Shown: positions 34,401 to 48,876, numbered from the stretch's first letter. The stretch: 64,000 nucleotides of DNA from Limanda limanda (GCF_963576545.1 NC_083658.1:9565428-9629427), one strand, 5' to 3'. Translations and numbers: made by a program. The notes: generated by a model not told the origin, from the letters alone.

Positions 34401-34978
34401 AGTACAGCACGCAAGGTATTGTACGGTAAGTAAATTAAGGAAGTGGTTTTACTCAATTTGAAATGTCTCATTAGACATATGTGATGAAAGCACGTTTGGC
34501 TTTTACTTCTCCTCAAAGAGCAGGCCAACACTGTTTTTATTTTTTATCATTGTTCATTTGTATTCTCTTCCTGCTGACCAACGTCCTTGCTGAAGGATCA
34601 TCGCATTGTAAATTATTTCAAATTATGTTTCAAAATGTGTGGACTTGAAATGTCATTTTGTAAAATGCAAAAGGTATGAAAGGTGAAAAACAGTCCAAAT
34701 TAGCAATTGATTCAATTAGGGCAATCTGATTATTGATCAATGAAGATAATTCTTCATCTATTTTATGACAATGAAGAATCTTAAAGCTAATTCATATGCA
34801 TTTGATTTTTGATTAAAAAGATTATTAAATTAAGATCTCACTCTCATAATCACAATAAGACATATCTCCTAATTTGGACAAAGTGACATTTCATCACGTT
34901 TATGAATTATCATTCCCTTATTGTGAGATCTGTATTTTCCAATTAAAAACAAAGGCATGACTGCACGAGATCAGAATT

Positions 34979-35022
34979 AATATATATATCTATATATATA
35001 TATATATAGATATATATACAGA
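34979..35022 (+). repeat. AT-rich imperfect palindrome
   Basis: TA units with TATCTATA and TATAGATA interruptions placed almost symmetrically, so the stretch could fold on itself. Confidence 0.75.
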
Positions 35023-36651
35023 AAGTATTTTGTCTCCACATAGCTCTAAATATTTAAATGACAACACTACCATACTGTCTTTAGCTTTTGTCTGTCTTTA
35101 CCACATTTTTTTACACCACATATATTTGTATATGGGAATTTTGAAATGGTGGATTTACAAATACATTTATAGCATTTGTTTCTTGCCATTTCATTTGTTA
35201 TGGAAGAAAGATATTCCACGAAAACAGCATCCATCTCTCTCACAACAAATTAAAGATGTCATCAAGTCTGAGTTGCATCAAACACGATTTCCTTTCCACA
35301 GGGAGTTCAGTGTATTCCTGAATTCTCTACTTCAGTAATCCCTTTTATCATCTCTCTACTAATCAGCGTAGATGCTGTCTGACCCAACTGCAACAGACTC
35401 TGTATGATTCCTAGTAGATGCTTTATCTTCAAATGACAGCCTCTTCAAATGGATTGGACTATTCGGGTGCTGAGTAAGACGATGGCAGCAGAGACCAGTA
35501 CTAGAGACCCAGTGGGAATTGTTGGTTGCACCCTGCTAAAGCCAGGATTGGTTGAGCAGATGCAGACTACTTTTTAAACAACACTGTGACACACGTTTGA
35601 TAGATGCACATCAGTGAGCACTGTTCAAACAGCAATCGAATCAAATGTTTAGTATCAGAGCAAACAAACACAAATGTGTGCATATTACATTGAAAACCAC
35701 ACCGCAAACTTGTTTTGTCACATTCCACAGTGTGGTGTGCGATGGTGAGATCCTGAAGCGCGTGACTCTGCGACTGTTTGTCGCTTCGTAAATGTCACCG
35801 GAGATGTCACACTGCGATCGTGTGTCAGTCTGAGTCAAAGATACTTCCTTCTCGTCTCCCTCTTCTCAACATCCATCCATATGACGGGGAGGCCCAGGGC
35901 AGAGCTGCTGCTGCTGCTGCTGCTCCAGCACCCACATCATTAAAATCATCACGAGAGCATGTAGGAGACTGACAGCTCTGATGGTTTGATGTTGACTCTC
36001 TGACAAAACTACTGCTAAACAGCGAGCAAGGGCGAATCAGAATGGTCACCCACAAGTGTGTCTGGTACTGGAAGAAAAAAAAAAAAAAACAGGCCTCCAG
36101 GATGTGTCCCCCCCCCCCAGAATAGTCTCTGCCTTTGCTTCCTCTAACACTCACCCACTCGCACCCCCCTCCCATCTTGTGTGTGAGTTGAGTGGGGATG
36201 TCAGGCCCCTCTTACTTTTTTCAAATTGCTCCCAAAACCTAGCCAGCCATGGCAGATCTGCATTCGGCAGAGGACGGAATGAGGGCACACAGAGAGGAAT
36301 ACATTTCTGGAATGAAACATGTAGATGTTTCTTTGCATGATGGCCCCCGGGAAACAGGCTTTTTAAAAACGGGTGAAGGAGTCACTCAGTCATACCGGCG
36401 GATAAAAGCCAACCTTCAGGATAAGTGTGGAAGGACGACGAGGCGATTTCCAATGATTTGATTATTACCCCAGTAATGTATGTGGGCATTTTTTACGTGT
36501 AAAGGATTCTCTTTGATGAGGATGCAAATGACTGGACAGCAAAAATGAGAATTCAAATCAAATTCATAACTACAGAAACAACATCAGAGGCGGGGAGAAA
36601 CCGGTACAAGTAGAGTGTGGGATTTTCTACTTCTCTTTTGATTGGACATTT

Positions 36652-36850
36652 GATTTTTTTTCTTTCTTCTTTCGATCGCCTTCATTCCTTTCTAACATCC
36701 TTCCTTCTTTTCCTACCCGATCTTTCTTCACACCCACCATCCTAACCGCTGTTCTCCTTCGCTTTCTCGTCTTCACAGTCACAATTTTTCCTTTTGCTCT
36801 TTCCTGCTCTCCTTTTTTTCCATCTGTCCTCTCTCATTTTCTGCCGAATC
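36652..36850 (+). repeat. Long pyrimidine-rich tract
   Basis: About 200 bases strongly biased to C and T on the plus strand, so the neuroligin transcript is purine-rich here. There is no simple repeat unit. A second, weaker tract follows at about 37400-37620. Confidence 0.7.
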
Positions 36851-38498
36851 ATATCCTTCACTCCGTGCTTCTGTCCTTCCATTTTCTTTAGTTTGATATT
36901 GTGCAAAGGGCACAATACAACATTGGCGTTAATTTCTAAAATATAATAAAATACATTTTTCTTGCCTACTACATGTCTGTGTGCCATGCTTCATTTGTAA
37001 TTTGATTGTATTAAAATACTGTAAGCACACAGATAAATGGTTGGAACTGGGATTCAGCTAAATGCAAACAATAATTGATGGTCTGTTTAGTTCTAGTAAC
37101 ATCATTAGCTCTAGGTTAGAGTCCGACCCTTGTTTGTACAAGCCATTTCTTCTGCTAATGCAATTGTATTTGATTTAACATTCACCAAAAAAATAGTAAA
37201 AGTAAATAAATTACTTCAATTTAAACCCCCAATTCCCACCTGGTATATTTACTTTACCTCTCAGGCTAGGGTCATAACACGCAACATTTGAAACCATGAG
37301 GTCTTACTGTCTGCGTGGACGGTAAAAACGTTATGGACGACAGCATCAGTAATAAAACTGACCAGACATAAACTCAGTTTTGGTCAAGTCTTGTTTCTAT
37401 TATTTCTTTTCATTCCTTCTTTTAGTACGTGTCCATCTCATTCTCTCTTTTTCTGAAAAGATGATGTATTCAAGTGTTATTATCTTGAGTCTTTTTCTTT
37501 GATCCAATGATTTCTCATTTATTCTGTCCTCATTTGATCCGCACTCCCTTTCTCCCTCCCTTCTTTCTTAATGATAAAAGACAAATGATTTTTACTCTTC
37601 CTGTCTCTGTCCTTCCTTGTGCCTTAAAACCTCTTTACCCCATTCTGTAAATTAATCTCTCTTCTATTTTGAACATTTTACCGTTTTATCCTTGAGTAAA
37701 GAGTTGGACTGCAGGGTTTTTACCTGTCGTACAGTATTCTCTCAGTGTTATTGATTCTTTATCTTGAATAAAGGATGAGAATCTTTCTTCCACAACGGTA
37801 CCCTTGAGAAGTGAGGTGTAGATTCGCTGTCAACTCAACACTTTACACTTGTCATTTGGGGAAACGGCAGACAGAGAAGAAGAAAATTGGGGGGAATTTG
37901 AGGCTGCGGCAGGGACCGTGGACCTGGCAGTGAGGCTTAACAAGCTTTCAGCTCTGACCCCAGCTGTGCTCTGCCCCTCCTTGTACTCCTCTGCCGGCGC
38001 ACATATGGCAGGGGTGTATGATGTGTGACAGAGCTGTCACAGGTATCAAGCCTGTGTGCGGCAAATCCACTGACTGAGCTGGGAGGAAAGGCAGGAGGGA
38101 AGCAAGTAATGTTGGACTAGAGGGGGTTAGAGGAAAGGAGATGGAGACCCCTGCTGGAGTGACAGCTTTTCCAGGTGGGGGGACAGCTGGGTGACAGTGA
38201 TGGAGGGGACGCAGCGTCAACCAAACTGTCATCTCGTCCCTATAGTCAGTGCTATTCTTTGCTGTCTTGCAGACTTTCTTGTTGCTTCTAAAGTTTAAAA
38301 ACCCAGGAGTGTTTGCAGATTTGTGCACTGAAGGCTGATAAAGAAGTGTGTATACATACTGGACTGTACTGTAGAGCTATTCACATATACGCATCTACAA
38401 CGAAACCCCGCTACAGCACTGAACACTGGACACACGTCAGTGCTCAGGCTGGATCTGGGTCAGGAGGCATTAAATCCCCTTGTTTTTCAGCTGCCCAC

Positions 38499-38516
38499 AC
38501 ACACACACACACACAC
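38499..38516 (+). repeat. CA microsatellite
   Basis: Nine CA units. Confidence 0.9.
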
Positions 38517-39471
38517 TGCAACCCACTACCGTCACCTCACCACACACCATCTGTCCTTCAAAAGCTGGGCTATCAAATCCATCAGGGTCTAACAGGTCAT
38601 CCTCCACAGAGACGCCAGGCGCACGTGAACTGGCCAGCTGACAATGGGGAGGAACATCATCCAACTGCAGCAAGAGACGATTCATGCTCATCGCTTGAGT
38701 TTTAGTGGCGATGTTTACAAGTATTAAATCACTCAAGAATGTTCCCTTAATGGTTTTGAATTCAGCTTAAATTTAAGTTTTTCTGTTTAGTTATAAAGTC
38801 TTACTACCCAATATGCATGAGAGAGGTGCACAACGCCGCAAGAACTTTGTCAATGTGGCAATTTGATATCTATTAAAGAGAAGAAGAAACAAGATCAATT
38901 GTTTTGTGGTATCTCTTAACACTGCAGCACAGTAGAAAACTAAATTCACAAACTTTGCTATGCCGATGTGTTATTGTCTGTTTTTTAAGTTCACAGACAA
39001 TAGTATTATATTCAATGAAGGAAATTGTTTGGTAATTCAGATCCAGTCCATTAGGTGTTAGAAGTGCTAATCTATAAAAAATAGCAAAATTATAACGAGC
39101 TGCTTAGTTGCTATAGAAGTCCAATAGGAAGACAAGGAAAAGTGTGAATCATTTATGTATAAATAACTATGAGCCATTTTCTAATTTCCTAATTGTACAG
39201 TAATAACTAACAACCGTGGAAAGCCTCTGATAGTTATTATAATATATCTCATAATGATGGCCCTAGATGTTCTAATTATGAATGTGAGTTTATAATTATG
39301 AAGTTGTATCTCAAAGGTCATAATGTTGTCCCATAAATGTGATGTAGTACCTCAAATGTCTTTTTTTATGTCTTCCTATGTATATACACCCGCGTACACC
39401 CACACGCACTGAAGTGGAAAATGTGCTATGTCTATAATATTAGTCTATTATAGTGTTGTATATATATGATA

Positions 39472-39513
39472 GTGTGTGTGTATGTGTGTGTGTGTGTGTA
39501 TGTGTGTGTGTGT
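39472..39513 (+). repeat. TG microsatellite
   Basis: TG units with two TA interruptions. Confidence 0.95.
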
Positions 39514-39599
39514 GGACTGGTGGACAAATTAAAGAAGGGAAACTTCTTTAATTTGGAAAAATAAAAACTGAAGGGACGCCAGATGATATTTCCCAGGGG

Positions 39600-39720
39600 C
39601 ACCAGTGGTCACCAAATGGTTGGACGATTTTAAAAACGTTTTGAATCACATCGACTTTGGCAGTCACCACATCTCAACCCATTTGAACATGTAAGGAAGA
39701 TGTTGGGCCAACATTTATGA
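39600..39720 (+). pseudogene. Decayed Tc1/mariner-type transposase fragment
   Basis: One plus-strand frame from 39643 reads ESHRLWQSPHLNPFEHV, then RKMLGQHL and a stop at 39718-39720. This parallels the Tc1 signature W-P-x-Q-S-P-D-L-N-P-I-E near the third catalytic acid. The catalytic D of SPD is H here, and no terminal inverted repeat was found. The rest of the gene is absent, so it cannot function. Confidence 0.55.
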
Positions 39721-40211
39721 CAGTGGCCCGGCATGTGGACTTTATATTCCCCAATTGGACAACACTGATTTTGCTCTGCCTCCCTACAGTTTGAGTTCTA
39801 GCAGCCTCTGTCATTGTGGCACAGTTTTTATTGTTTCGCACTTATTTTTGTCCTTTTGAGTTATGGGTCTAGTTGTCCTAATTTTCAGTTTTGCTTTGTG
39901 CTTCTTTGTTTCTCACTTGGATAGTCAGGGATTAGTTTCTCAGTTCGATGGCCCATGGCATAGTTGGCCCAGATCTTCCCATAGTTGTGTTCTTTTTAGC
40001 TTGGCTCTCATAGTTTGATTTAATCTTTTTTTTCTGACGTGGCATCTATCTTATCTGTTGTGGTCACTGATTGAGCCAAGTCAACTTTTGAGGTTTTGGC
40101 TGTAACACTGTTCACGTATGTGGCATACATATATTATAGAGTCTAAATGATTTACCAGGTTTATTTTCCACAAATTTCCATGTTGACTATTTCAGAGATC
40201 TGTTAAGCAAT

Positions 40212-40438
40212 CAAATGGTAAATGGTCTATATTCATACAATGCTTTCCTAGTCCTGAGGACCACTCCAAGTGCTTTACAGTACAGGTTGGCACACATTAG
40301 TGCAGTGCATCTATGTGCAGCACTTTCTCTATGAGAAGGGGCCATTTGGGGTTCAGTATCTTGCCCAAGGACACTTCGTCAAGCGGACGGTGGAAGACTG
40401 GGATTTAACCACCAGCCTTCTGGTTAGAGGAGGTCACT
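40212..40438 (-). repeat. tRNA-derived SINE family, copy 2
   Basis: The longest copy in the window. In plus-strand order it holds AAATGGTAAATGGTCTAT, AAGTGCTTTACAGTACAG, GTGCAGCACTTTCT, ATGAGAAGGGGCC, TTGGGGTTCAGTATCTTGCC, AAGGACACTT and GGAAGACTGGGATTTAACC, ending in the CTTCTGGTTAGAGGA part of the tRNA-like head. The head is therefore at the right and the copy runs on the minus strand. Confidence 0.7.
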
Positions 40439-41092
40439 AAGCACTGTAATTTAGCCCAATATAAAGCATTACAGCAACAAAATTGTTACCCTTTTTTTCA
40501 AACCTCCACCAGGAGCGTTACCTTAAAATAACCATCATGCAAATGAGGAAGGGAAACAAAGTTTAAATGAATGTTCTGAAATTAATTTGACACTATTTTT
40601 GAAGTAACAATGCAAATACAAGGCTTGCGGCAAACACCCGCCATTAATAATGCATTTTGTTAAATGTTAATTAACTGTGCTTTATATTTCGTCAACTTCA
40701 TTTAAAGAAAAAGAAGGGGGGAAAAAATGGTAATTGTCACTTGTAAAATACTCCTCTAACCATATTCATTTGTTATTTAGGTTAAGTAATTAATTCATTA
40801 CGATTTCAAAGATAGGTGCAGAATTGTCAGTTGATAATTAATTGACACTTCGAAACTTGTGGTAACACTCCACAAACATTGGCTAAGCAACAGAGGTTTG
40901 ACTGAGGGTATGAAAAATACGTCAACGCACTTCCACCTTGAAGATTTTCACTGTGCAGATTAAAATGAAAAAACGCAATTAGAGGGAGAAGACCTGGAAG
41001 ACTGAGAAAACTTTCATAAGACTGCATATTTGCAGAGGGGCAGAACATGAAATCTCTCATGTGACTGCAACGGAGCTGCAGGAAGGTTTTGT

Positions 41093-41191
41093 GGCGGCTG
41101 TGGCTGGGTGGTAGAGCGGTCGTCCTCCAACCAGAAGGTGGGCAGTTCGATCCCAGTCTTCCCCAAGATGCTGAACCCCCGAATTGCTAGG
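41093..41191 (+). repeat. tRNA-derived SINE family, copy 3 with a clear tRNA-like head
   Basis: GGCGGCTGTGGCTGGGTGGTAGAGCGG contains an A-box-like TGGTAGAGCGG, and GCAGTTCGATCCCAG is a B-box-like T arm about 35 bases on. The order and spacing are those of a tRNA-derived RNA polymerase III promoter. The body that follows is cut short. Confidence 0.7.
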
Positions 41192-44100
41192 AATTTTATG
41201 CCCTAAGACAGTATATAATACGGGACATATAGTGCTCTCTGAGGGCCCCTGTCTGTGCTGGGCCCTCGGAATTGTCCTAACCTTACAAAGACTGACGGCA
41301 CCCCTATTTGTCCCATTTCTCTGTTATGTAGGAGTAGTGGCCAACCAGCCCTTCAAACAACCACCATTTAGGACCCCCGTATAAACGAAGGACAAGACGT
41401 AATTTCCCAAATGCTTTATGAATCAAGTGCCGACTGCTGCAGGTTACTCCCGTGTCCCGTAAATGAAGTATATGAAAAACACACTCATGTTATAACGTTT
41501 TCATTGCAGGGCAGAAGTTTCTATGGGCATAGACATTATTACATTGAAAAAAACGATGTAAACACACTGACTGACTGTGTATTTTGATAAATTAATCAAT
41601 CTGTCCCGTCTGTCCTTCAGTTGTCAGATGTGTCATTATAATGTTGGACAATTTCTTTTGTTAATATAATAACATCAGCTGATATTGCCCCTGTAGTAAC
41701 GTTGGTTGGCTGCTGATGACGTTGCAAGTGGGTAGGGCCTTACTGGACCAGAAGTGACTTAGTGCAAGAGGTAGGGAGATTCCGTGATAAGTGTCCTGTT
41801 TATCAGAGGCTTGACTAATAGTCATCAATTGATTGCATGTATGTTCAAAGGGAACGTGCACAGATGTAGGCAGAGCTCCATACAAAGAGGCCCCATGGAC
41901 CTTCTTGCTGTGAGGTAATAGGGGCACAGCCGTGCTGCACTGTATGCAAATCTGGATAATCCAGAGTTCTGCTGGAAACAGATGGTCAGACCTTCTGAAT
42001 GATCTATTCTGCCTCAGCTCTAGAAAAAAAGGATAATTTGATGAAAAGGACGCATTGTTCGTTGTGAAGCATATGGCTGAAAATGTTTTAATTTAGCGCT
42101 GTTTGGAAACAGCAAGTGGCACAGTGAATATTATTTGTTGAGAAAAACATTGATTTAAATTCATGCAAGCAAACTCTGGAAGCAGATGTCATGCAGTCAG
42201 TAGGTGAAGATGGAAAGAGGCTGGTTTCCATACCAGGGCAATGACCTTAAGCAGGCCCCTAAATCCACACTTCGAGACAAAGGCCTTAGCTTTAATTTCC
42301 AAAGTATGTGGGAAGATCTTAATAATGCTTTAACTGTTGAGCAGAACAGCCTATAATACCTCAGAGCTTGAGGTGATGTGCGAAAGGCAAAAAAAGAAAT
42401 CTACAAAATCAAGAACAAGTATAAAATATTACCTCATTATCTTGATGAAAAATATATTCCTCACCTTAGAAACAATGTGAGAAACATGCTTTTCCTAAAA
42501 CTGCTGTTGCAGGGTAGAATTGAGACAGTAGAGGGAAATATCAACTTCATCATTTCCCTCATATGTATCCAACTGCCATCATGCCATGGGTATTTATGTA
42601 TTTTTCTTGGCAGCAAGAACCTTCCATGGAGGAATGTCTCCATATTGCAGCCTTACCATTCTTGGTCAGATTGCTAGTGAATACTGTCAGGCCGACGGAT
42701 TGGCCAAGTGATGGGAGTGACCATAAAAAGGAGAACTAACAGGTCTTCGAACAGTCAGGGAGAAAGAGATTGAGAGAGACACAGGAGGATGGAATGCTTT
42801 CTGCAGAAAAAGAAAATAAAGATTGTCTGGTGGGCAGAGGAAGATCAACAGAGCTCAGGGGGGAAAGGAAACAGCCGTGTTAGCTGAATTCTCAGATAAA
42901 ACTTCAGTACACCCAGTGTTTTTCCAGCCAGAATCTTATGTCAAGCTCCACCATAAAATGCTTCAGTTATCCTGATGTTCAGTCTGACTTCAGAAAATCA
43001 ATCAAGGGAGATGAGAAAACTGACCTCTCCTGCAGAACAAGGGGGTAAGAGAGCCGGCAGACATTCTGTTCACCCAAGCATGAGCTTGCATTCATTGGTT
43101 GTGTCGAGCCACAGAACTGTTTTAACAGCACCTGGACAGTTGTGGAACATCCAAAGCAAACAGAGGTTTCGAAGGGCTGAGTCTGACAGATTTATGTGGA
43201 GGATGAGGGAAGAGATTGGATGTAACAAACAATCAATATCAGTGATTACGCCTCAAATGACAGGGCCCAAAGACTTGTAATTTGTGCAGGCTGTGTTTGT
43301 TCAGCTCAACCAATTGTGCCCTGTCTACAGAAGTGGGTCACAAAAGCAGGAAAATTACATAAGTAATCAATAGTAAGCAAGTATACAAACATGTCCAAGC
43401 TGCCGCTAATCCTCTTTTTCAAGAGTGCCACGGCTGTTCCAGGGAGCCGCTCCTACCGGGCAGCTGACAGGGACGTAAACAGCATCTACCTACCCTGAAA
43501 AACAAAGTTTGAAATCCCTCCTGGAATTGGTCAAATATGTTTAAATAGTCGCTACAGTGCACCGACGTTCTACACTCTTTATTGCTTTGGGAAGACTGTT
43601 AAAAGTAATAAATATTCATATATATGTAACTCAAATAATGAGGTGAAGTGTCCCTTTTAGACAAGGCATCACACTGCTCTAAACACTAAATATACTCTCT
43701 CAAAACAGTCTACTAGTAGTGTTATGGACACATGTTCCACCCATTTGCCATTTTAACAAAGTCCTCAAGTATCCAACTACATGATGTACAAATCTAGAAA
43801 AGGTATACATGCTGCTTGTGATTCAAAGACTAAATCCACTGAGTCACAGCTGCCCATTAGAAGAAGTCACTAGTTACTTAATTTTAAAGTTTGCATTTAG
43901 AATCTCCACACTGGATGTTAGGCTGAGTGGGGAAAAAATGTACTTTTAAGGACGCCTCTTAATGAAGCTTAGGCTAATGTTGCCTGTTACAGTCAGATAC
44001 TCAACTGGCAGGTTGCATAACGGGCAGTTTGGAATAAAAACTAACTGTGTGAGCTGTGATTAATACAAAGCTTCTCTAGTGGAGTCAAAGAATAAGAATA

Positions 44101-45644
44101 TAAAAGTGGAAATGAGAATAATAGGTCCACTTTAATGCATTTATGTTCCAATAGTTAGCATAATGGTATAGGCTATGTAGCTTGTCTGTAGTACTTGCCC
44201 TTACCTTTTACAGCTATTTTAACATGAGTGGCTGAAATGCATTTTCACTAAGTTCTATGGCTGCTCTTGTAATTATCACACATGAATGCAGTGAAGTGTA
44301 GCGGAGTGACACCAAGGTCCTGTGGGTGCTCAGAGAGAACAGACCATCACTCATCTCAGGCAGTGAATCACAGTCATATGGGATGAATCCAGGCATTACT
44401 GGAAAGGCTATTTTTAAAACGCCAAAGTTTGCCTCCCAACTTCCCTCCTAATTTGCTCAAACACAGAGAAATAATGTGAAACTGTGAGGATATCTATTGT
44501 TTGGGACAGGTTTCCTTCCTCAGGATGATAGACAGTAGTCATGTGACGAACAAAACCCCCACTTCCACCTGGAATTAGATGATTAATTTAATAAACACAT
44601 TACACATTTCTTACAAATCTTACCCAGATCATTCAAAACTCATATTTCGACCTCAGCAAGGTATTAGTTTGGATAAAAGTAAATCCAAAACCAGCGAGTC
44701 ATTTGAAGAACTAAACCTTTGAAATGAGGTTAGCCTCTCGGCATTCCCACTACATGCGTGTGTGATTACCTTCCGCGACATTGACACACTCCTCATCAAA
44801 AGGCCACAGGTAAAACACAACTGATAATAAAGGAATATATCTGTAGATTCTCCAGTATTTTGAATTGCGTCCTCACACCAGAGATGCACTGTCTTTGTGG
44901 ATAAGACCACCAACTGTACCTATTTCAATTGCACAATGAGATCCAATCTGAGAAGAGCATGTACTAATACCAAGTGTACTCGTACCAATCTACCCACACA
45001 CAATGCTCCTTAAACCCAACTCAGTTCACAGCCGATGACTAAATCCCTTCCATGCAGCTGAGACCTCCTCCTTTAGATCACGGACGTCCTGTTGTTCCTT
45101 GTTGCCCGGAGGCGATCACCTGTCCTACTGTTACAGGTCACCGCATTCAGCTGTGATAAATGTTGAAATGAGGAAAACTGCACATCAGTCAGCTCGGCGT
45201 AAAAGCTCTTAAGAGGATGTGGTTGTGTGCGGTTTGCTTACCGCAGGGTCGGACTCAGTAGAAGAAGAAACATCGGTGTGATGTCACAGCGCTACAACAC
45301 CTTTGGGGAAGGAGGTGGTAGATCCAATGTGGGTCCTACCATCTGTTAAGTTGTTTATTTTAACTATAGAAAGAAATACTGAATAAATGTGGTTGAAAAA
45401 CAAGCTCAAACTAAATGTAAAGGTGTCAAGTGGAGTTTCCCAATGCACAGGCCAGTGTGTGCTCATGGGCAAGATACTGAACCTGCATTACTTGTATCTC
45501 TCTTTGTGTCTTTCTCTTTCTTTTCTTGGAACTTTTCTGCTGCCATCTGCAGGAATGTGTGTCACGTCTCTCTCACTGTCTCTCTGTTGCTCGCTTTCTC
45601 TCTGTGTCAATCTCTCTCTCTCCCTCTTCCTCTCTTTTCTTCCA

Positions 45645-45750
45645 GTTAACGGGGAGTTTTCTTTCTCGTCAGTAGCCTTTTGCTAGTTGTGGAAACTTAG
45701 TAAGATCTCAACCTCACTAAGTGCAGTAAAAATAGAACTGAATTGAATCA
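45645..45750 (+). repeat. LINE-like 3' tail, copy 3 (diverged)
   Basis: GTTAACGGGGAGTTTTCTTTCTC, then TCAACCTCACTAAGTGCAG and AAAAATAGAACTGAATTGAAT, ends like a fish LINE tail. It follows a CT-rich stretch (45540-45640). Confidence 0.45.
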
Positions 45751-48700
45751 CCCATAATCACATAGTAGACTAAATCTACTATTGTAATGTCAAAATGTTT
45801 TCCTTGTGCTACATCATTGGTATTCAGGTGTAACTCGACACCGAATCCAATTAATTGAAATTATGAAATTTGCAAACGGCTGTATATTTACAATCACTCA
45901 ATAATTCCATTAACTGATATTGTTCCCGGTCTTTTGTATTTATTGTAAGAGGAGTTCTGTGCCTGTTTCCCAGAAGACATTGAATGATTCTGCCCTCTGG
46001 TCTGCTCCCCTGCGTTATGTGATGAGTTTATAATCATGCACTTTCATTAGAATTCAGACAGGTTAATTAGGGAGAGAAGCAGCAGCCACCGCGTCTATGC
46101 CTGCGTCTGCAGAACATCAAAGCGGCGCTGGTCCACTTGGTGGTCAGCCATCTCACTCCTCTCTTTCTTTGCCCATGAGTTGTGTTGAGCGACATCACTC
46201 TTTAATCAGCCTTGCATCTGGGGAACATTCTGCCCCACGGACATGCAAATTAGCCCACTCCTCTTGGTGGTCTGCCGCTCGGCACTTGGCACCGGAGTAT
46301 TCCATCATTACATAAGATTGAATTTGTGCAGGGCCCGAGCCAAGGCAGTGCTGCTTCTCCTGTAGTCTCGCAGGAACAAAAAAAGTTTACCTCTTCACCC
46401 TCGATTCCGTTCTGGCAAGAATCTTGCTGTGTATGTGGGCTTCTAGATAGTTGGATCTGGAAAGTGATATTTTCTTTTGGCTCATGCCGTAGCCGTGGGT
46501 GTGCCCCTGGGTCACTGAACGTGGTACTTCTGGCTACATTGACCACAGCTTTCTCAATAAAGTCTTGATGGCCTGAATCCCAAGTGAATATGAGGGGTCT
46601 TGTCTGCTGTTGATGTATTCAAACTTAGCAGCGATATAGCCTGCATGCTAGGCATCAAAGAGACAACATACAGCGATTGACTGACAGCTTGTGCCTTGGA
46701 CAGGCAGATCCAACTCTCTCACACCATTACACAAACCTAGGGCTTATGTGGTCCTCCGAATTGTTTCTTGACAAGACTGCGCACACCAGTGTGCCAGCAG
46801 GAGTGGGATAAAGAAATCCTTTCTATGCAGGGCATTAAGGGCTCCTGGGCATCATGAGTCGGGCCATCAGAGGCCCATAGGAGGTTCTGTAGAGCCTCCA
46901 GACTGGTTGTCGGAAGGAGAGATCTGTGGGAAACTGCAGCTTTCATCTTGCAGAAACTTTAGCCATGATGGTGGCCATTTGGGGGACAAGGCAACTCCCC
47001 CATTCGACAGCAACTTGTTTTTTGTCACACACGGTAAATCAAAACGTGCAGTTTAAACCCCATCACTGCCGCACGTTGCTGCAGAACAGTTTTTGAAATA
47101 ACCGTCTCTTTCATTCTGACGCTAAAAACCTGACATTTACTGTTTATGATTTAGATCTCTGAAACATGCAGCTATTAAAATCTGTAGCAGTGTAGCTATC
47201 TGAGCTGTCTCCATTTGACATCACATTAACCGGTATCCACTGGAAGAATCTCACCAAGACGAACAAGAAGAATGATGACACCACAGTCCACTATGTCACT
47301 GTATAAGGACATGCACGGTAAGCTCACTGATCATATAAGCCCCGAGCAGTAACTCGGAGAAGGAATGTCCATCCTTCTCTCCTTCCCTTCTATCTCCATA
47401 TCTCTTCTATCCTAATGCAGCATGTGACAGCGAGAAGATAAAAGAACTTCAGTAATATCCTCTGACAGCAGCTTTTACCTTTCTGCAAATGTGAGGAAGC
47501 GCTGTCTCTGATGTGCTGTGTGCCGCGGTTGAGCCTTTGTGCAGACATCTTGCTCTTCAGCCACAGCAGACATAAAGCGTGAGTCATTTGAAACAAAGCT
47601 GTCATCTCTCTTCACTGTTGTTTACTGCTTCAAATTATGGCTTTTACCTCAGTTGTCACTCACGTCCCAGGGCCTGGGCACAGTGACATATTTAACTGTG
47701 CAGAAGAACATGCTTTCAAAATAAAAATGCTAATGTGACATATCCGCTGTGATATCAGGATAATGGCTAAAATAACATTATTGAGAAAAGGGTTAACCAT
47801 GCGATGAACTCAACTAGTTTGTTCTTGGGGGATTCACATGAATTTGAGAAATATATTGAAAGCCAAGCAGACAAGAGTCTATTTGAGACATAAGCAGAAT
47901 GTGATTCCAGAGTAATTAGAACAAGTTATTCAAATAAAAACTGACAACACCTGCTCCATGGTCTCCAGAAACACATTTCTTTTTTTTTATGTTTTCTAAT
48001 GTGATGCCTCAACAGGATCACATCACCATCAAAAATGAAACTGCTGTATGATTTGACATTTCGTTAGCTAAATATCGTGATTAATTTATGTCAAAGGGAA
48101 ACAGTGTTGCATGTCAGTGGAAAACGGAAACAAACAGTTGTCCAATGCTTAAGTAAAAGTCATTCACCTGCAGAACATTAGTCAAAGAAACAGACAATAG
48201 CTGGTCTGGCCCAAAGTCTGTTGTAGTGGTTCTCTCACATCATAATGGCACTTAACACTTTCTTTGTGGGCACAGCACGTGTAAATGAGAGTGTAAAAGG
48301 GTGAAAATGTATTTGGTCACATCGATGTAGGAGACTTCTGAGTTTTCACAGCCCAACACACATTTTCCTCACTGTCTCTGCACGAAATGGCAAAAATCAA
48401 ATGTAAATGAGTTTTATGGCTTGAAGGAATTGCACTGCAAGGAGGAGGAATAAGACAGTAATCGGGGTGGAGGTAGATCGATAAACAATATAGCATGCTC
48501 AAATGTAGTTTTCATCCGTTCTGCTAAACAGCGAAACTAAAATGTGCACGTCTTCCAAATCCATATATCAACGCCTCCTTTCTAGATGTACTGCACGCAG
48601 AATGGCACATATGGTCGAGGCAGTGCGTAACTGTTAGGAAATAGGAGAAAAAGAACCGTCCATACATGGTGAGCACATTAATCTCAGATGATTTACTCGC

Positions 48701-48837
48701 ACGGTGTGAGGTGGAATTTAATAACAGTCACACAGTGTGTGACCAGCTTAAGTGTCTACTACATCAAATAGGTCAAATTATAGAATCCCCTCATAATCTG
48801 CAAAAATGAAGGGACGCAATTGATGTTATCAGTGTTT

Positions 48838-48876
48838 CACACACACACACGAACACACACACACGCACACATATAC
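48838..48876 (+). repeat. CA microsatellite
   Basis: CA units with interruptions (CGAA, CG). Confidence 0.9.

Noticed and set aside
41093..41170. Possible functional tRNA gene
   Set aside because: A- and B-box words are present, but the acceptor and anticodon stems do not pair well, and the same unit recurs with a SINE body. It is a SINE head.
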